Shown in pieces: positions 7,575-18,392 of a stretch of DNA of 64,000 nt (the stretch's first letter is position 1; each line of letters opens with the position of its first letter). The stretch covers positions 1-64,000 of the forward strand of contig NZ_CAKMAA020000017.1 in NCBI RefSeq assembly GCF_924101635.2. Direction: 5' to 3'. Below the pieces are notes generated by a model. That model was not told the DNA's origin and did no database searches. It saw only the letters and a list, made by a program, of their open reading frames with translations. The position numbers were made by a program, and so were the translations under genes. The DNA is from Candidatus Nitrotoga sp. HW29. GTDB lineage: Bacteria; Pseudomonadota; Gammaproteobacteria; Burkholderiales; Gallionellaceae.

Positions 7575-10500
7575 ATGGTCACTTGGCCGTCCCATTTTAT
7601 GTTGAGAGTTTGCTTGCGCTTTTGTGGGCGTTGCTGCAATCAATTCATACGATTCGCGCTATTAAGTGCAGTGTTGTTATTGCTTGTCGGTGGGGGATTG
7701 TTATTGATATTGCGTTACTGGATATTACCGGATATTGAGCACTATCACGAAAATATCACCACGATGGTCAGCCACGTTGTTGGCCAACCAGTGACGATCG
7801 GTAAGATTGAAGCAGATTGGCATGGCATTCGCCCGCATCTCTTGTTTTCAGATGTGCTTATTCTGGATAAACAAGGGCAAATTTTGCTCGCATTGCAGCG
7901 AGTAGATAATGTCGTGTCGTGGATGACAGCGCTGACAGGTCAGGTACGCCTGGATAGCCTGGAAATTAACCAGCCAAATCTGTTGATCAGGCGGGACGCG
8001 CAAGGTTTGTTGTATGTAGCTGGTATGAAAATGTCGAGTAATATTCCCGGCCAGCCTGCGGATCACGGATTGGCGGATTGGTTACTGCACCAAAAACATA
8101 TTGTAGTTCGTGACGCACGCATCACTTGGCAGGATGAGCAACGTGCTGCGCCTCCATTATTATTAAATCAAGTAAACATACATATTGAAAATAGTGGGCG
8201 CCGCCATCGTTTTTCGCTGCGAGCACAACCTCCAGCGGAATTGTCCGCGCAACTGGATTTGCGCGGGAATTTCTTGGGTGCCAGTTTTGACAACTTTAAT
8301 GCTTGGCGCGGAGAGTTGTATACCCAGCTTGATTACATCGATGTTGCCGCCTGGAATACATGGTTGCCGCTCCCTATTTCGCCCCAACGGGGCAGGGGTG
8401 CGTTGCGCGGTTGGCTGGGAGTCGAGAACGGTAAAATCAACCAGTTTACGGCTGATCTGGTGCTGGCGGATGTGCAGACACAATTGGCCGATGATTTGCC
8501 GCTCCTCGATGTGATCAAGTTGCGCGGGCGTGTTGAATGGCACGACGTGGCTCGGGGCTTTGAAATTTCCACGCGAAAATTATCATTGCACATAAATAAT
8601 GATCTGATGTTGCAGCCCATTGATTTATATATGCGTTTTGCAGATGCGACTGGCAAACAACCTGCTAGTGGCGCAGTACGCGTCAATACGTTGGATATTG
8701 ATCGTTTCACCAGCTTAATGCATTACCTGCCGTTGGCGCCTAGTGTGAAGCAGCATCTAGCTCAATTTGCACCTCAGGGGCGGATCTCCGATGTGCAGGC
8801 AAAATGGCAGGGTAATTTCGATAAGCTATTGAATTACGATATTAAGGCGCGTTTCGACGGACTCTCCATACGGCGCACGGATAATGTGCCAGGATTTACG
8901 CGACTGAGCGGCCAAGTGGATGGTAATGACACCAACGGTACGTTATCACTTAACACGCGCAATTTTTCGGTGGATGCGCCATTGATTATGCCCGAGCCTC
9001 TGATATTTGATTCACTCATTGCACAGTTAAGTTGGCAAAAGCATGATCGCGGGATGGAGGTCAAGTTTAATAAAGTGTCCGTGGCTAACGCAGATCTTGC
9101 CGGAATTTTTTTTGGTAGCTATCAGTCACTACCTGAAAGTCCTGGCCTGATTGATTTGACTGTGCGTCTGACGCGCGCCGCAGTGCAGCATACAGCCCGC
9201 TATATTCCTTTGGTTGCGTTGAATAGTGAAGCTCACAATTGGATACGAGATGCGTTGATAGGCGGCCACGCAGATGATTTTAACCTGCGCCTCCAGGGTA
9301 ATCTGAATAATTTTCCATTTGATAAAAATCGTAACGGCTTGTTTCAGATTCGAGCCCGTGCAACGGGAGTGACGGTGGAGTATGCGAAGGATTGGCCTCG
9401 CGTGGAAAATGCCGTTGCGAAATTGGCGATTCAGGGTAAACGGCTTGAGGTGACTGCTCCGACCGCTATGACTGCGGGCGGGCCTGTGAAAAATATTAGT
9501 GTTGTTTTGCCGGATATAAAAAGTCCTGGCCTGCTATTGCAAGTGCGGGGCGAATCGGTGGGTGAAACGAAGCATGGTTTGAATTTCATTCAGCAAAGTC
9601 CGGTGCGCGGATATATCGATGGCTTTACTGACGACATGACGTCAAGTGGTATTGGCAACCTGAGCTTACACGTAGATATTCCATTGCGTGGTACTAAACC
9701 GGCAATGGTTTCCGGCCGTTATCACTTTCTCGACAATGAAGTGAGCTTGGGAAAAAATATACCAATATTACATAAGGTTAATGGCGATTTGCTATTCAGT
9801 GAATCATCGTTACGCACGGAAAACATCACGATGCAAGTGCTGGGAGGACCTGCCACCCTAGCATTGCAGAGCAATAAAGCTGGCGCTACAAATGCCAAGA
9901 TAGTCGGTCGCGCAAATATAGATGCCCTACATGAGGTCGCGCCACATTCGTTGCTAAATTATCTGCATGGTAGTAGTGATTGGGAGTCAAACATTACGGT
10001 TTTAAAAAAACAGATCAGTATGCAGCTTACTTCCAATTTGGTCGGGCTGACATCGGATCTACCCGCGCCATTTGCAAAGCGTGCGAGTGAAATTATTCCA
10101 CTGCGCTTTGAGATGAATAGCATGACGCCGCAACAGGATTTGTTATCGGTGCAATATGGCAAACTCCTCAGCGCAAAATTTTTGCGTTGGGATGAGGGAG
10201 GTGAGCGGGTCATCAAACGCGGCACAGTAAATTTTGGTAATGCGGGCAAGTGGTTGGAAAAGGATGGTGTATGGCTCGTCGGCACCATACCGCAGTTATC
10301 GATGGAAGGTTGGGGAGTATTGGCTGGTGCGTCGGACGGGTTGACACCGGTCAGTATCGCGGGTGCCGATTTGCTGATCCAGAAAATCAGTGGGTATGGT
10401 TATATGGCGGATGATCTTCGCGTTATTGCACGCAATGTTAATGGCACGATAGCCGCGCAATTGGCAGCTAAATCAGTTAATGGTGAAGTGAGTTGGCAAC

Positions 10501-11453
10501 CGCAGGGTAATGGTAAGTTTGCTGCTCGTTTGAAGAGCTTGTCTCTGGAATTGGATCGGGACGACAGTGGCAAAAAGAAGAATACGATAACTCAAGTTAT
10601 TGCTATTAAAAAAAATCTTGCTAGCATGAAACGTCCCGCGCTCGATGTGGCTGTGAACAGTCTTACATTGAATGGAAAAAATCTGGGCAAGTTTGAGTTG
10701 TTGGCAAAACAGCATGAGCGCGATTGGTTGCTGGAGCGCTTAAATATCACGAACCCCGACGGTGAGTTGACTGCGGATGGAAAATGGCAGGTGACCCCTA
10801 ATGGAGAACAAACTCAGGTCAACTTGACGCTGGAAATCAGTGATGCGGGGAAAGTTCTGGGCCGTTTTGGCTACCCAAATAGCGTGAAGGACGGTAGCGG
10901 GAAACTAGAAGGAGCATTTTCTTGGCCGGGTGCGCCTGCTGAATTCAGCTATGCCACGTTGGATGGCACGCTCAAGCTCGATACCGGAAAAGGACAGTTT
11001 CTGCGAATCGATCCGGGTATCGGTAAGCTGCTCAGCATTCTAAGTTTGCAAGCCCTGCCCAAGCGGATTACGCTGGATTTTACGGATGTGTTTAGCGCCG
11101 GTTTTAAATTCGATAACATCAATGGAGTGGCGCAAGTCAAGAACGGGATGCTATTTACCGATGATTTTAAAATTGAAGGTTCAGCTGCCAAAGTGACCAT
11201 GAGAGGACAAGTGGATCTAAACCAAGAAACGCAAAATTTGCGTGTGCGTATTTTGCCTACGGTGGGGAACACGGCATCTTTGCTGAGCGCGTTTGCCGCT
11301 GGTCCGGTAGTCGGCATTGGGGTCTTCATTGCCAACAAGATATTGCGCGAACCGCTCGATAAGTTGGCGTCCTTTGAATACAATATAACGGGCGCTTGGG
11401 CCGATCCGAATGTAGAAAAAGTGGGCGTAAGCAAGTCTGTTGCGCCACCATAA
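7575..11453 (+). CDS. yhdP: YhdP-family AsmA-like inter-membrane lipid transport protein
   Basis: 1292-residue protein of the YhdP/TIGR02099 family. One transmembrane helix (about residues 29-48) anchors it in the inner membrane. The rest is a long periplasmic beta-rich DUF3971/AsmA-like region, which in E. coli YhdP forms a groove carrying phospholipid to the outer membrane, alongside TamB and YdbH. The C-terminal part has the FDNINGVAQVKNGML and VRILPTVGNTASL segments and a final 'AGPVVGIGVFIANKILREPL' typical of the family end. The start is uncertain (7575 or the ATG at 7599); neither has a ribosome site. It heads the yhdP-nitrilase-tldD run. Confidence 0.9.
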   Translation: MVTWPSHFMLRVCLRFCGRCCNQFIRFALLSAVLLLLVGGGLLLILRYWILPDIEHYHENITTMVSHVVGQPVTIGKIEADWHGIRPHLLFSDVLILDKQGQILLALQRVDNVVSWMTALTGQVRLDSLEINQPNLLIRRDAQGLLYVAGMKMSSNIPGQPADHGLADWLLHQKHIVVRDARITWQDEQRAAPPLLLNQVNIHIENSGRRHRFSLRAQPPAELSAQLDLRGNFLGASFDNFNAWRGELYTQLDYIDVAAWNTWLPLPISPQRGRGALRGWLGVENGKINQFTADLVLADVQTQLADDLPLLDVIKLRGRVEWHDVARGFEISTRKLSLHINNDLMLQPIDLYMRFADATGKQPASGAVRVNTLDIDRFTSLMHYLPLAPSVKQHLAQFAPQGRISDVQAKWQGNFDKLLNYDIKARFDGLSIRRTDNVPGFTRLSGQVDGNDTNGTLSLNTRNFSVDAPLIMPEPLIFDSLIAQLSWQKHDRGMEVKFNKVSVANADLAGIFFGSYQSLPESPGLIDLTVRLTRAAVQHTARYIPLVALNSEAHNWIRDALIGGHADDFNLRLQGNLNNFPFDKNRNGLFQIRARATGVTVEYAKDWPRVENAVAKLAIQGKRLEVTAPTAMTAGGPVKNISVVLPDIKSPGLLLQVRGESVGETKHGLNFIQQSPVRGYIDGFTDDMTSSGIGNLSLHVDIPLRGTKPAMVSGRYHFLDNEVSLGKNIPILHKVNGDLLFSESSLRTENITMQVLGGPATLALQSNKAGATNAKIVGRANIDALHEVAPHSLLNYLHGSSDWESNITVLKKQISMQLTSNLVGLTSDLPAPFAKRASEIIPLRFEMNSMTPQQDLLSVQYGKLLSAKFLRWDEGGERVIKRGTVNFGNAGKWLEKDGVWLVGTIPQLSMEGWGVLAGASDGLTPVSIAGADLLIQKISGYGYMADDLRVIARNVNGTIAAQLAAKSVNGEVSWQPQGNGKFAARLKSLSLELDRDDSGKKKNTITQVIAIKKNLASMKRPALDVAVNSLTLNGKNLGKFELLAKQHERDWLLERLNITNPDGELTADGKWQVTPNGEQTQVNLTLEISDAGKVLGRFGYPNSVKDGSGKLEGAFSWPGAPAEFSYATLDGTLKLDTGKGQFLRIDPGIGKLLSILSLQALPKRITLDFTDVFSAGFKFDNINGVAQVKNGMLFTDDFKIEGSAAKVTMRGQVDLNQETQNLRVRILPTVGNTASLLSAFAAGPVVGIGVFIANKILREPLDKLASFEYNITGAWADPNVEKVGVSKSVAPP

Positions 11454-11479
11454 AATCATACTATGAAAGAATTAGACGT

Positions 11480-12340
11480 ATGCAAGACGAAAATACCACC
11501 CAACGACGTATCGCAGCGCACGTGCAAACCAAGACTTTCAAAGTTGCTGCCGTACAAATGGCTTCGGGGCCAAATGTACCGAGCAATTTGAGTGAGGCGC
11601 GTCGTCTGATCGAAAAAGCGGTAGATCAGGGTGCCAAGCTGGTTGTATTACCGGAATATTTTCCCATTATGGGATTAAATGATGCGGATAAATTGGCGGT
11701 GCGCGAGCAACTGGGTAGTGGCGAGATTCAGATTTTTTTGAGTGAAACTGCGCGCGAGCATAAAATTTGGCTGATCGGCGGCTCCATCCCGCTGGTTGCC
11801 GATGCACCGGATAAAATGCGTAATGCCTGCCTAGTGTATAACGATAGCGGAGAACAGGTAGCGCGCTATGACAAAATTCATTTATTCAATCTCGATTTGG
11901 GCAATGAGCATTACCATGAGGGGCATACGATTGAGGCAGGTGAGCAGGTAGTCGTAGTGGATAGCCCGTTCGGTCGCATTGGTTTGGCGATTTGTTACGA
12001 TTTACGTTTTCCTGAGTTGTTTCGCGCTATGCGCGACGTAAATATTATTGTACTGCCTTCTGCTTTCACTGAAACCACTGGAAAAATGCATTGGGAGATA
12101 TTGGTCCGTGCACGCGCCATCGAAAATCTGGCTTATGTCGTGGCCGCAGGGCAGGGTGGTTATCATGTCAATGGTCGCGAAACACACGGTAATAGTATGA
12201 TTGTCGATCCGTGGGGAAGAGTGCTGGATCGATTGCCACGTGGCTCAGGAGTCGTGGTCGCGGAAATCAATCCATCCTATCACGCCAGCTTGCGTGCCAG
12301 TTTACCCGCGTTGTCCCACCGTACGCTTACCTCATGTTAG
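11480..12340 (+). CDS. Nitrilase-superfamily amidohydrolase (Nit1/omega-amidase-like)
   Basis: 286 residues from the ATG at 11480. A longer upstream reading to 11396 overlaps yhdP and is rejected. The catalytic triad of the carbon-nitrogen hydrolases is present: Glu59 (VVLPEYFP), Lys132 (RYDKIHLF) and Cys172 (LAICYDLRFPEL). Closest branch by motif is Nit/omega-amidase, and in bacteria this yhdP-neighbour enzyme probably repairs damaged small amides such as deaminated glutathione (inferred from relatives of mammalian Nit1). It is cytoplasmic. It starts 26 bases after yhdP stops and is followed by tldD, an order conserved in betaproteobacteria. Confidence 0.88.
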   Translation: MQDENTTQRRIAAHVQTKTFKVAAVQMASGPNVPSNLSEARRLIEKAVDQGAKLVVLPEYFPIMGLNDADKLAVREQLGSGEIQIFLSETAREHKIWLIGGSIPLVADAPDKMRNACLVYNDSGEQVARYDKIHLFNLDLGNEHYHEGHTIEAGEQVVVVDSPFGRIGLAICYDLRFPELFRAMRDVNIIVLPSAFTETTGKMHWEILVRARAIENLAYVVAAGQGGYHVNGRETHGNSMIVDPWGRVLDRLPRGSGVVVAEINPSYHASLRASLPALSHRTLTSC

Positions 12341-12448
12341 ATTAAAACACGTGGCGCCTGGTTTTTGAGGTGTGCAGTGGGGAACAATTTTATGCAAAAA
12401 TTGTCTTCTCAATAAGCTAGATTTTTTGGAACGATCTTTTAAATTTTT

Positions 12449-13906
12449 ATGGGTTTGACAATGCAAAATAACGATACTGTATTTGCTCTTGCACAGCACT
12501 CACTGCTTGCACCGCATGCGCTTGAAACTCGTCATTTAGAGCAAATGTTTTCTAAAATGCTGACGCATAAAGTGGATTACGCTGACCTGTATTTTCAATA
12601 TAGTCGCGCCGAAAGCTGGTCTCTTGAAGAAGGTATCGTCAAGTCGGGTAGCTTTGGTATTGAACAAGGTGTAGGCGTGCGGGCGGTGAGCGGTGAAAAA
12701 ACCGCTTTTGCCTATTCCGACGATATCAGTTTGGCAGCTTTAGAAAGTGCAGCATTGGCTACGCGCGCCATTGCACGGCAGGGCGGAATGCAAACCGTGC
12801 CACTGTTACGTGCCAACAGCAACAAACATTTCTATCTGCCACACGACCCCATCGCCAGTTTGAAAGCCGTGGACAAGGTTGCGATGCTGGAGCGCTTAGA
12901 GCGTTATGCGCGCGCCCTGGATCCGCGTGTTACGCAAGTAATAGCCGGGTTGGCAGGCGAGTACGAGGTGGTGTTAGTGGCGCGTAGCGATGGTTTGATG
13001 AATGCTGACATCCGCCCACTGGTACGCTTGTCGGTGCAAGTTATTGTAGAAAGTAATGGCAAGCGTGAGCAAGGTTCATCTGGGGGGGGCGGACGTTTCG
13101 ATTATGCCTTTTTTACGGACGAAGTATTATACGATTACGCTGCCAAGGCGGTACATCAGGCAGTTATTAATCTGGATGCCAAGCCCGCGCCAGCGGGTAA
13201 TATGACTGTGGTGCTCGGTTCCGGTTGGCCGGGTATTCTGTTGCATGAGGCCGTTGGGCACGGTCTGGAGGGTGATTTTAACCGTAAAGGCAGCTCCACT
13301 TTTTCCGGTCGTATCGGTGAACGGGTAGCGGCCAAGGGGGTTACGGTAGTGGACGATGGCACGATTGCAAACAGACGCGGCTCGCTGCAAATGGATGATG
13401 AAGGCAATCCTACTCAACGCACGGTTTTGATTGAGGACGGTATCCTCATGGGCTATTTACAGGATACTTTGAATGCGCGTCTGATGGGGGTACCAATCAC
13501 CGGTAATGCCCGGCGTGAATCATTTGCGCATTTACCCATGCCTCGCATGACCAACACCTATATGTTGAATGGTGACAAGGATCCGCAGGATATTATTGCT
13601 TCAGTTAAGCACGGGCTATATGCCGCGAATTTTGGCGGGGGACAGGTGGATATCACCAGTGGTAAGTTTGTATTTTCCACCGCTGAAGCATATATGATTG
13701 AAGACGGTAAAATCACTTATCCGGTGAAGGGAGCAACTCTGATCGGCAATGGCCCCGAGGCGTTAACCCGTATTTCCATGATAGGTAATGACATGGCACT
13801 CGATCCGGGTGTCGGCGTTTGTGGTAAGGAAGGTCAGAGCGTGCCGGTAGGCGTGGGTCAACCAACGGTAAGAATAGAGGGGCTGACCGTGGGCGGTACT
13901 GCATAG
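12449..13906 (+). CDS. tldD: Metalloprotease TldD
   Basis: 485 residues, the usual TldD length (E. coli 481). TldD with TldE/PmbA forms a zinc protease that cleaves unfolded peptides and matures modified peptides such as microcin B17; it also affects CcdA and gyrase-linked phenotypes. The diagnostic zinc motif HEAVGH is at about residues 266-271, followed by [12 protein letters not shown]. PmbA is not in this window. The start may be the ATG at 12449 or the one at 12461. Between nitrilase and tldD there is a small dyad (ACAATTTT 12384-12391, AAAATTGT 12397-12404) that may end the upstream transcript. Confidence 0.94.
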   Translation: MGLTMQNNDTVFALAQHSLLAPHALETRHLEQMFSKMLTHKVDYADLYFQYSRAESWSLEEGIVKSGSFGIEQGVGVRAVSGEKTAFAYSDDISLAALESAALATRAIARQGGMQTVPLLRANSNKHFYLPHDPIASLKAVDKVAMLERLERYARALDPRVTQVIAGLAGEYEVVLVARSDGLMNADIRPLVRLSVQVIVESNGKREQGSSGGGGRFDYAFFTDEVLYDYAAKAVHQAVINLDAKPAPAGNMTVVLGSGWPGILLHEAVGHGLEGDFNRKGSSTFSGRIGERVAAKGVTVVDDGTIANRRGSLQMDDEGNPTQRTVLIEDGILMGYLQDTLNARLMGVPITGNARRESFAHLPMPRMTNTYMLNGDKDPQDIIASVKHGLYAANFGGGQVDITSGKFVFSTAEAYMIEDGKITYPVKGATLIGNGPEALTRISMIGNDMALDPGVGVCGKEGQSVPVGVGQPTVRIEGLTVGGTA

Positions 13907-13927
13907 GGAGAATTGGTAGCATGAGGC

Positions 13928-13949
13928 AGGGTGCAGAAACTCGCACCCT
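13928..13949 (+). terminator. Possible terminator hairpin after tldD
   Basis: Arms AGGGTGC (13928-13934) and GCACCCT (13943-13949) form a 7-bp stem with an 8-base loop about 20 bases after the tldD stop. The downstream T-run is poor (ACCTTCATATTTG). It lies between convergent tldD and ilvD and could serve both. Confidence 0.4.
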
Positions 13950-14019
13950 ACCTTCATATTTGTACCGCCATCAAAAATCCTTCATCTGCTGAATGAAAAT
14001 TTGATTAGTTGGCTCGCAT

Positions 14020-15696
14020 TTATGCGTCCGTTACCGCACCCAAGCTTGCACTAGACACCAGTCGGGCATATTTTGCCAATACGCCGCGTTTATAGTGTGG
14101 TGCCGGTGGTTGCCACAAGGCACGACGCCGTGCAAGTTCTTGATCGCTTACATTCAGTTGTATCAGGCGGGCTTCAGCATCGATGGTTATAGAATCTCCT
14201 TCTTCGACCAGTGCGATAGTACCGCCTGTTGCCGCTTCGGGTGCAACGTGTCCCACTACAAAGCCGTAAGTGCCCCCTGAAAAGCGACCATCGGTTATAA
14301 GCGCGACGCTTTCGCCCATTCCGGCGCCTACCAAAGCGGCAGTGGGTGATAACATTTCACGCATTCCCGGTCCCCCTTTTGGGCCTTCGTAGCGGATTAC
14401 TAGTACTTCTCCGGGATTGATTTTTTCTGCAAGGATTGCTTCCATACACATTTCCTCTGAATCAAACACGCGCGCGGGGCCGGTAATTTTCGGGTTTTTA
14501 ATACCACTTATTTTGGCCACCGAGCCTTCCGTCGCCAGATTACCTTTAAGAATCGCTAAATGTCCCTGTGGATAAATTGGATTATTCCAAGCTCTAATGA
14601 CGTCTTGATCAGAACGTGGCTCTTCAGGTACGTCCTTAAGTACCTCTGCGACCGTTTCGCCAGTGATAGTCAAGCAGTCGCCATGTAACAAGCCGTGCAC
14701 CAAGAGCATCTTCATGACTTGCGGAATGCCGCCAGCTTGGTGAAGATCGGTTACAACGTAGCGTCCGGACGGTTTCATATCGGCAAATACAGGGACGCGT
14801 TTTCGAATTGTTTCAAAATCATCAATGCTTAAATCAACACCCATCGCATGTGCGATTGCCAGCAAATGCAAGACAGCATTAGTCGTGCCACCTACCGCCA
14901 TAACCACGGAAATTGCGTTTTCAAAAGCTTTTTTGGTCAAAATTTGAGACGGTAATATTTGCTTCTGGATGGCTTGTACCAACACTTCGGCTGAGCGTGC
15001 CGCGCTGTCGGATTTTTCCGCGTCTTCAGCCGCCATGGTGGACGAATACGGCAGGCTCATGCCCATGACTTCGAAAGTTGATGACATGGTATTAGCGGTA
15101 AACATTCCACCACAGGAACCCACGCCGGGACAGGCTTTACGCTCGACGGCCAGAAGCTCTGTCGCATCGATTCGATGTGCAATAAATTGCCCCACTGCCT
15201 CGAAACTGCTGACAATGGTCAAATCACGTCCATGGAGATGTCCTGGTTTGATAGTGCCACCATAAACAAAAATAGCAGGAATGTTCAAACGTGCGAAGGC
15301 AATCATGGCGCCTGGCATGTTTTTATCACAGCCACCGATGGCGAGTATGCCATCCATACTTTGACCACGACAGACTGTCTCGATTGAATCAGCAATCACC
15401 TCGCGGCTCACCAGTGAACATTTCATGCCTTCGGTACCCATTGAGATACCGTCAGAAATCGTGATCGTTCCAAATATCTGTGGCATCGCACCAGCGGCGT
15501 GAGCGGCTTGTTCAGCCCGGGTCGCTAAAGTTCCCAACCCCGCGTTGCAGGGTGTAATCGTGCTATACGCATTGGCAATGCCTACGATGGGCTTGTTGAA
15601 ATCGCCATCGCCAAATCCTACGGCGCGCAACATGGCACGATTAGGCGAACGCTGCACACCTTGTGTGATGGCTTTACTATGGATGTTGCTAGGCAT
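14020..15696 (-). CDS. ilvD: Dihydroxy-acid dehydratase
   Basis: 558 residues, the short bacterial type. IlvD dehydrates 2,3-dihydroxy-isovalerate and -methylvalerate to the 2-keto acids of valine and isoleucine synthesis. The three cysteines that hold the iron-sulphur cluster are visible: Cys50 (ITPCNAG), Cys123 (GGCDKNMPG) and Cys195 ([11 protein letters not shown]). [16 protein letters not shown] near the C-terminus is a further family signature. No other ilv gene is adjacent, so it appears monocistronic. The start at 15696 gives the standard N-terminus; an AAGGAAG stretch lies about 5 bases upstream on the minus strand. Confidence 0.97.
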   Translation of the reverse strand: MPSNIHSKAITQGVQRSPNRAMLRAVGFGDGDFNKPIVGIANAYSTITPCNAGLGTLATRAEQAAHAAGAMPQIFGTITISDGISMGTEGMKCSLVSREVIADSIETVCRGQSMDGILAIGGCDKNMPGAMIAFARLNIPAIFVYGGTIKPGHLHGRDLTIVSSFEAVGQFIAHRIDATELLAVERKACPGVGSCGGMFTANTMSSTFEVMGMSLPYSSTMAAEDAEKSDSAARSAEVLVQAIQKQILPSQILTKKAFENAISVVMAVGGTTNAVLHLLAIAHAMGVDLSIDDFETIRKRVPVFADMKPSGRYVVTDLHQAGGIPQVMKMLLVHGLLHGDCLTITGETVAEVLKDVPEEPRSDQDVIRAWNNPIYPQGHLAILKGNLATEGSVAKISGIKNPKITGPARVFDSEEMCMEAILAEKINPGEVLVIRYEGPKGGPGMREMLSPTAALVGAGMGESVALITDGRFSGGTYGFVVGHVAPEAATGGTIALVEEGDSITIDAEARLIQLNVSDQELARRRALWQPPAPHYKRGVLAKYARLVSSASLGAVTDA

Positions 15697-15924
15697 GATG
15701 CTTCCTTATAAATAAATTAAGTTGATACTTGTTCTGCGCTTGTGTAATGGATATTGTAATCGAGATTGAAAAGTGAAATTATTTGGCGAAACAACGCATG
15801 ACGAATGGTAGCAGAAATCAGGTTATATTATAGGCAGCAAGTAGCTCAGTTAAGGTGTATTGAAGAACTAGGTGATCCAAACTTTGCAGGCACAAAAACT
15901 GTGCTTTGCGTTGGTAATGCTGGG

Positions 15925-15953
15925 TTTACAATACTTCTGTATTAAGCTATTTT
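15925..15953 (+). promoter_or_regulatory. Candidate sigma-70 promoter of adhC-fghA
   Basis: TTTACA (15925-15930) and TATTTT (15948-15953) are 17 bases apart and would start transcription near 15960, about 20 bases before the adhC ATG at 15980. The match is 5/6 and 4/6 to consensus. The placement also supports the downstream ATG over the longer reading frame that begins at 15872. Confidence 0.5.
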
Positions 15954-15979
15954 TTCATGAATTATTATGGAACTCACGG

Positions 15980-17086
15980 ATGAAAACAAAAGCTGCAGTC
16001 GCATGGAAAGCCGGTGCGCCGTTGACGATTGAAGAAGTTGATCTCGCAGGGCCAAGAGAAGGTGAAGTACTGGTCGAAATTAAAGCGACCGGAATTTGCC
16101 ACACTGATTACTACACTCTGTCGGGTTCTGATCCGGAAGGTATCTTTCCGTCGATTTTAGGTCACGAAGGCGCGGGGATCGTAGTCGATGTCGGCCCGGG
16201 TGTTTCCTCTCTTAAAAAATATGACCATGTCATTCCGCTCTATACCCCGGAATGCCGCCAATGCAAGTATTGCTTGTCGCGCAAGACCAATCTTTGCCAA
16301 GCCATCCGCTCAACTCAGGGGCGCGGTTTGATGCCGGATTCCACATCACGCTTCTCAATTGACGGCAAGGCCATTTTTCATTACATGGGAACCTCGACTT
16401 TCTCCAACTACATCGTCGTTCCTGAAATCGCATTAGCTAAAATCCGTGAGGATGCGCCTTTTGACAAGGCTTGTTACATCGGCTGTGGTGTGACGACCGG
16501 TGTCGGTGCCGTGGTTTTTTCAGCCAAAGTTGAAGCGGGTGCGAATGTGGTTGTGTTTGGGCTGGGGGGCATCGGCCTGAACGTCATTCAAGGTGCGCGA
16601 ATGGTGGGTGCCAATAAAATTATCGGAGTTGACATCAATCCCGGACGAATCGAGATAGCACGAAAATTTGGCATGACCGATTTCGTGAATCCGAAAGAAG
16701 TTGGAGATATTGTCAATTACATTATCCAGTTGACCGATGGTGGTGCTGATTACTCTTTCGAATGTATTGGCAATATCACCACCATGCGGCAGGCACTTGA
16801 GTGTTGCCATAAAGGGTGGGGGCAGTCATTCATCATTGGTGTTGCTGCCGCGGGGCAAGAAATCAGTACGCGCCCATTTCAATTAGTCACCGGTCGCGAA
16901 TGGAAAGGATCCGCTTTCGGTGGAGCACGCGGCCGCACGGATGTGCCGAAAATTGTTGACTGGTATATGGACGGTAAACTGAATATTGATGACTTGATTA
17001 CCCATACATTGCCGCTGGAACGCATCAACGAGGGTTTTGATTTGATGAAGAACGGCGAGTCGATCCGTTCTGTCGTGCTGTATTAA
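15980..17086 (+). CDS. adhC: S-(hydroxymethyl)glutathione dehydrogenase / class III alcohol dehydrogenase
   Basis: 368 residues from the ATG at 15980, where family alignment begins (MKTKAAVAWKAG). It oxidises S-hydroxymethylglutathione, formed from formaldehyde and glutathione, to S-formylglutathione with NAD+. Catalytic zinc ligands Cys40 and His62 (GHEGAG) and the structural-zinc set Cys92, Cys95, Cys98 and Cys106 are all present. The Rossmann motif GLGGIGLNVIQG follows. The next gene encodes the esterase that takes its product, so the pair is a complete glutathione-linked formaldehyde detoxification module; gene name frmA is equivalent. Confidence 0.96.
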   Translation: MKTKAAVAWKAGAPLTIEEVDLAGPREGEVLVEIKATGICHTDYYTLSGSDPEGIFPSILGHEGAGIVVDVGPGVSSLKKYDHVIPLYTPECRQCKYCLSRKTNLCQAIRSTQGRGLMPDSTSRFSIDGKAIFHYMGTSTFSNYIVVPEIALAKIREDAPFDKACYIGCGVTTGVGAVVFSAKVEAGANVVVFGLGGIGLNVIQGARMVGANKIIGVDINPGRIEIARKFGMTDFVNPKEVGDIVNYIIQLTDGGADYSFECIGNITTMRQALECCHKGWGQSFIIGVAAAGQEISTRPFQLVTGREWKGSAFGGARGRTDVPKIVDWYMDGKLNIDDLITHTLPLERINEGFDLMKNGESIRSVVLY

Positions 17087-17098
17087 ACGGACTGCGTC

Positions 17099-17950
17099 AT
17101 GCTTGAACTGATTAGCGAACACGCGTGTTTTAAAGGGGTGCAGCAGTTCTATAGCCATCATTCCGAAACAATCGGCTTGCCGATGCGTTTTTCGGTGTTT
17201 TTGCCACCACAGGCTCGAGAAGGCAAGGTTCCCGCACTATTCTGTTTGGCCGGTTTGACCTGTACGGAAGAAACTTTCATGATCAAGGCGGGTGCACAGC
17301 GTAGTGCTGCACAGCGAGGGTTAATACTGGTTACGCCCGATACCAGCCCGCGTGGCGCCAATCTTCCAGGAGAAGCAGATAGTTGGGATTTCGGGGTCGG
17401 CGCGGGGTTTTATCTCGATGCGACAGAGGCACCCTGGAACAAGCATTACCGTATGTATAGTTACGTGTTGGAATTATATGAATTGATAGTGCGAAAATTC
17501 CCGGTGTTGCCCTCCAGTATCGGTATTACCGGGCACTCAATGGGCGGACATGGAGCGCTTATCTTGGCGCTGCGCAACCCAAATCTTTTTAAAACAGTAT
17601 CGGCATTTGCGCCGATCTGTGCGCCGAGCAAATGTCCTTGGGGTATAAAGGCATTTACTGCCTATCTGGGTGGTGAGCAAGAGAGCTGGCAAAAATACGA
17701 TGCCAGTGCACTCATGGAACAAAAGCATGCGCCATTTCCAAACGGAATACTGATTGATCAGGGGTTAGGCGATAAATTTCTGCCCGATCAATTGTTTCCC
17801 CACGTGTTCGAGGCAGCCTGCCAAACTGCTCAGCAGCCATTGGAGCTGCGCAGGCATGCCGAATACGATCATGGATATTATTTTATTTCGACGTTTATTG
17901 AAGAACATATTCGATTCCACCACCAAAAATTAGGTGAGATCGTCCGATAA
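17099..17950 (+). CDS. fghA: S-formylglutathione hydrolase
   Basis: 283 residues; an esterase-D-type alpha/beta hydrolase (FrmB/FghA) that splits S-formylglutathione to formate and glutathione. The nucleophile elbow GHSMGG carries Ser147. The aspartate (DQGLGDKF) and histidine (EYDHGYYF) of the triad follow in order, and the family signature FMIKAGAQR is near the N-terminus. It begins 12 bases after adhC and is surely cotranscribed. Cytoplasmic; complete. Gene name frmB is equivalent. Confidence 0.95.
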   Translation: MLELISEHACFKGVQQFYSHHSETIGLPMRFSVFLPPQAREGKVPALFCLAGLTCTEETFMIKAGAQRSAAQRGLILVTPDTSPRGANLPGEADSWDFGVGAGFYLDATEAPWNKHYRMYSYVLELYELIVRKFPVLPSSIGITGHSMGGHGALILALRNPNLFKTVSAFAPICAPSKCPWGIKAFTAYLGGEQESWQKYDASALMEQKHAPFPNGILIDQGLGDKFLPDQLFPHVFEAACQTAQQPLELRRHAEYDHGYYFISTFIEEHIRFHHQKLGEIVR

Positions 17951-18058
17951 AGGTATGCAAGATAGCTGGATATCGTATTAATTTGTGCGGCTGTGATTGC
18001 CATTGATACGATGGCTTGATACAGTGCAGTGTTTTTTCAACTAAAGGGAGTCATAACT

Positions 18059-18352
18059 ATGAATAAAGCAGAGTTGATTGATGCAGTAGCGAAGTCCACA
18101 AAGAATTCCAAGGTCAATGTCGAGGAAGTATTAAATGCGTTGATGGCTGCTATACAAGCGTCATTGGTAAAAGGCGATAATGTGCAGTTGATTGGTTTTG
18201 GCACCTTTGCTGTCGAACAGCGTGCTGCTCGGATAGGTCGGAATCCGGCTACCGGAAAAGAGCTTAAAATACCGGCCAAGAAAGTTGCGAAATTTAAAGT
18301 TGGTAGCAAGTTGAAAGATGCAGTTGCTGGCGTCAAAGTTAAAAAGAAGTAA
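18059..18352 (+). CDS. hupB: DNA-binding protein HU
   Basis: 97 residues, slightly longer than the usual 90 because of a lysine-rich tail (VKVKKK). HU is the dimeric nucleoid protein that bends DNA. MNKAELIDAVA at the start and GFGTFAVEQRAARIGRNPAT, the beta-arm region, are diagnostic. The ATG at 18059 has a GGGAG ribosome site 8 bases upstream; a frame extension to 18029 is not supported. The arm and the PATGKELKIPA segment favour HU over IHF. Monocistronic, followed by a strong hairpin. Confidence 0.93.
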   Translation: MNKAELIDAVAKSTKNSKVNVEEVLNALMAAIQASLVKGDNVQLIGFGTFAVEQRAARIGRNPATGKELKIPAKKVAKFKVGSKLKDAVAGVKVKKK

Positions 18353-18367
18353 CCAGCCGCAACTAAG

Positions 18368-18392
18368 CGTGCCCCCACAAAGCCGGGGCACG
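18368..18392 (+). terminator. Terminator hairpin downstream of HU gene
   Basis: CGTGCCCC (18368-18375) and GGGGCACG (18385-18392) form a perfect 8-bp GC-rich stem with a 9-base loop, 15 bases after the HU stop. The sequence after it is T-rich but interrupted (TTATCTCACTATTTC), so termination is likely but may not be complete. Confidence 0.6.

Noticed and set aside
7493-7738. Open frame with hydrophobic helices between glnE and yhdP
   Set aside because: It is in another frame over the beginning of yhdP, starts at TTG, and the yhdP frame has the family match.
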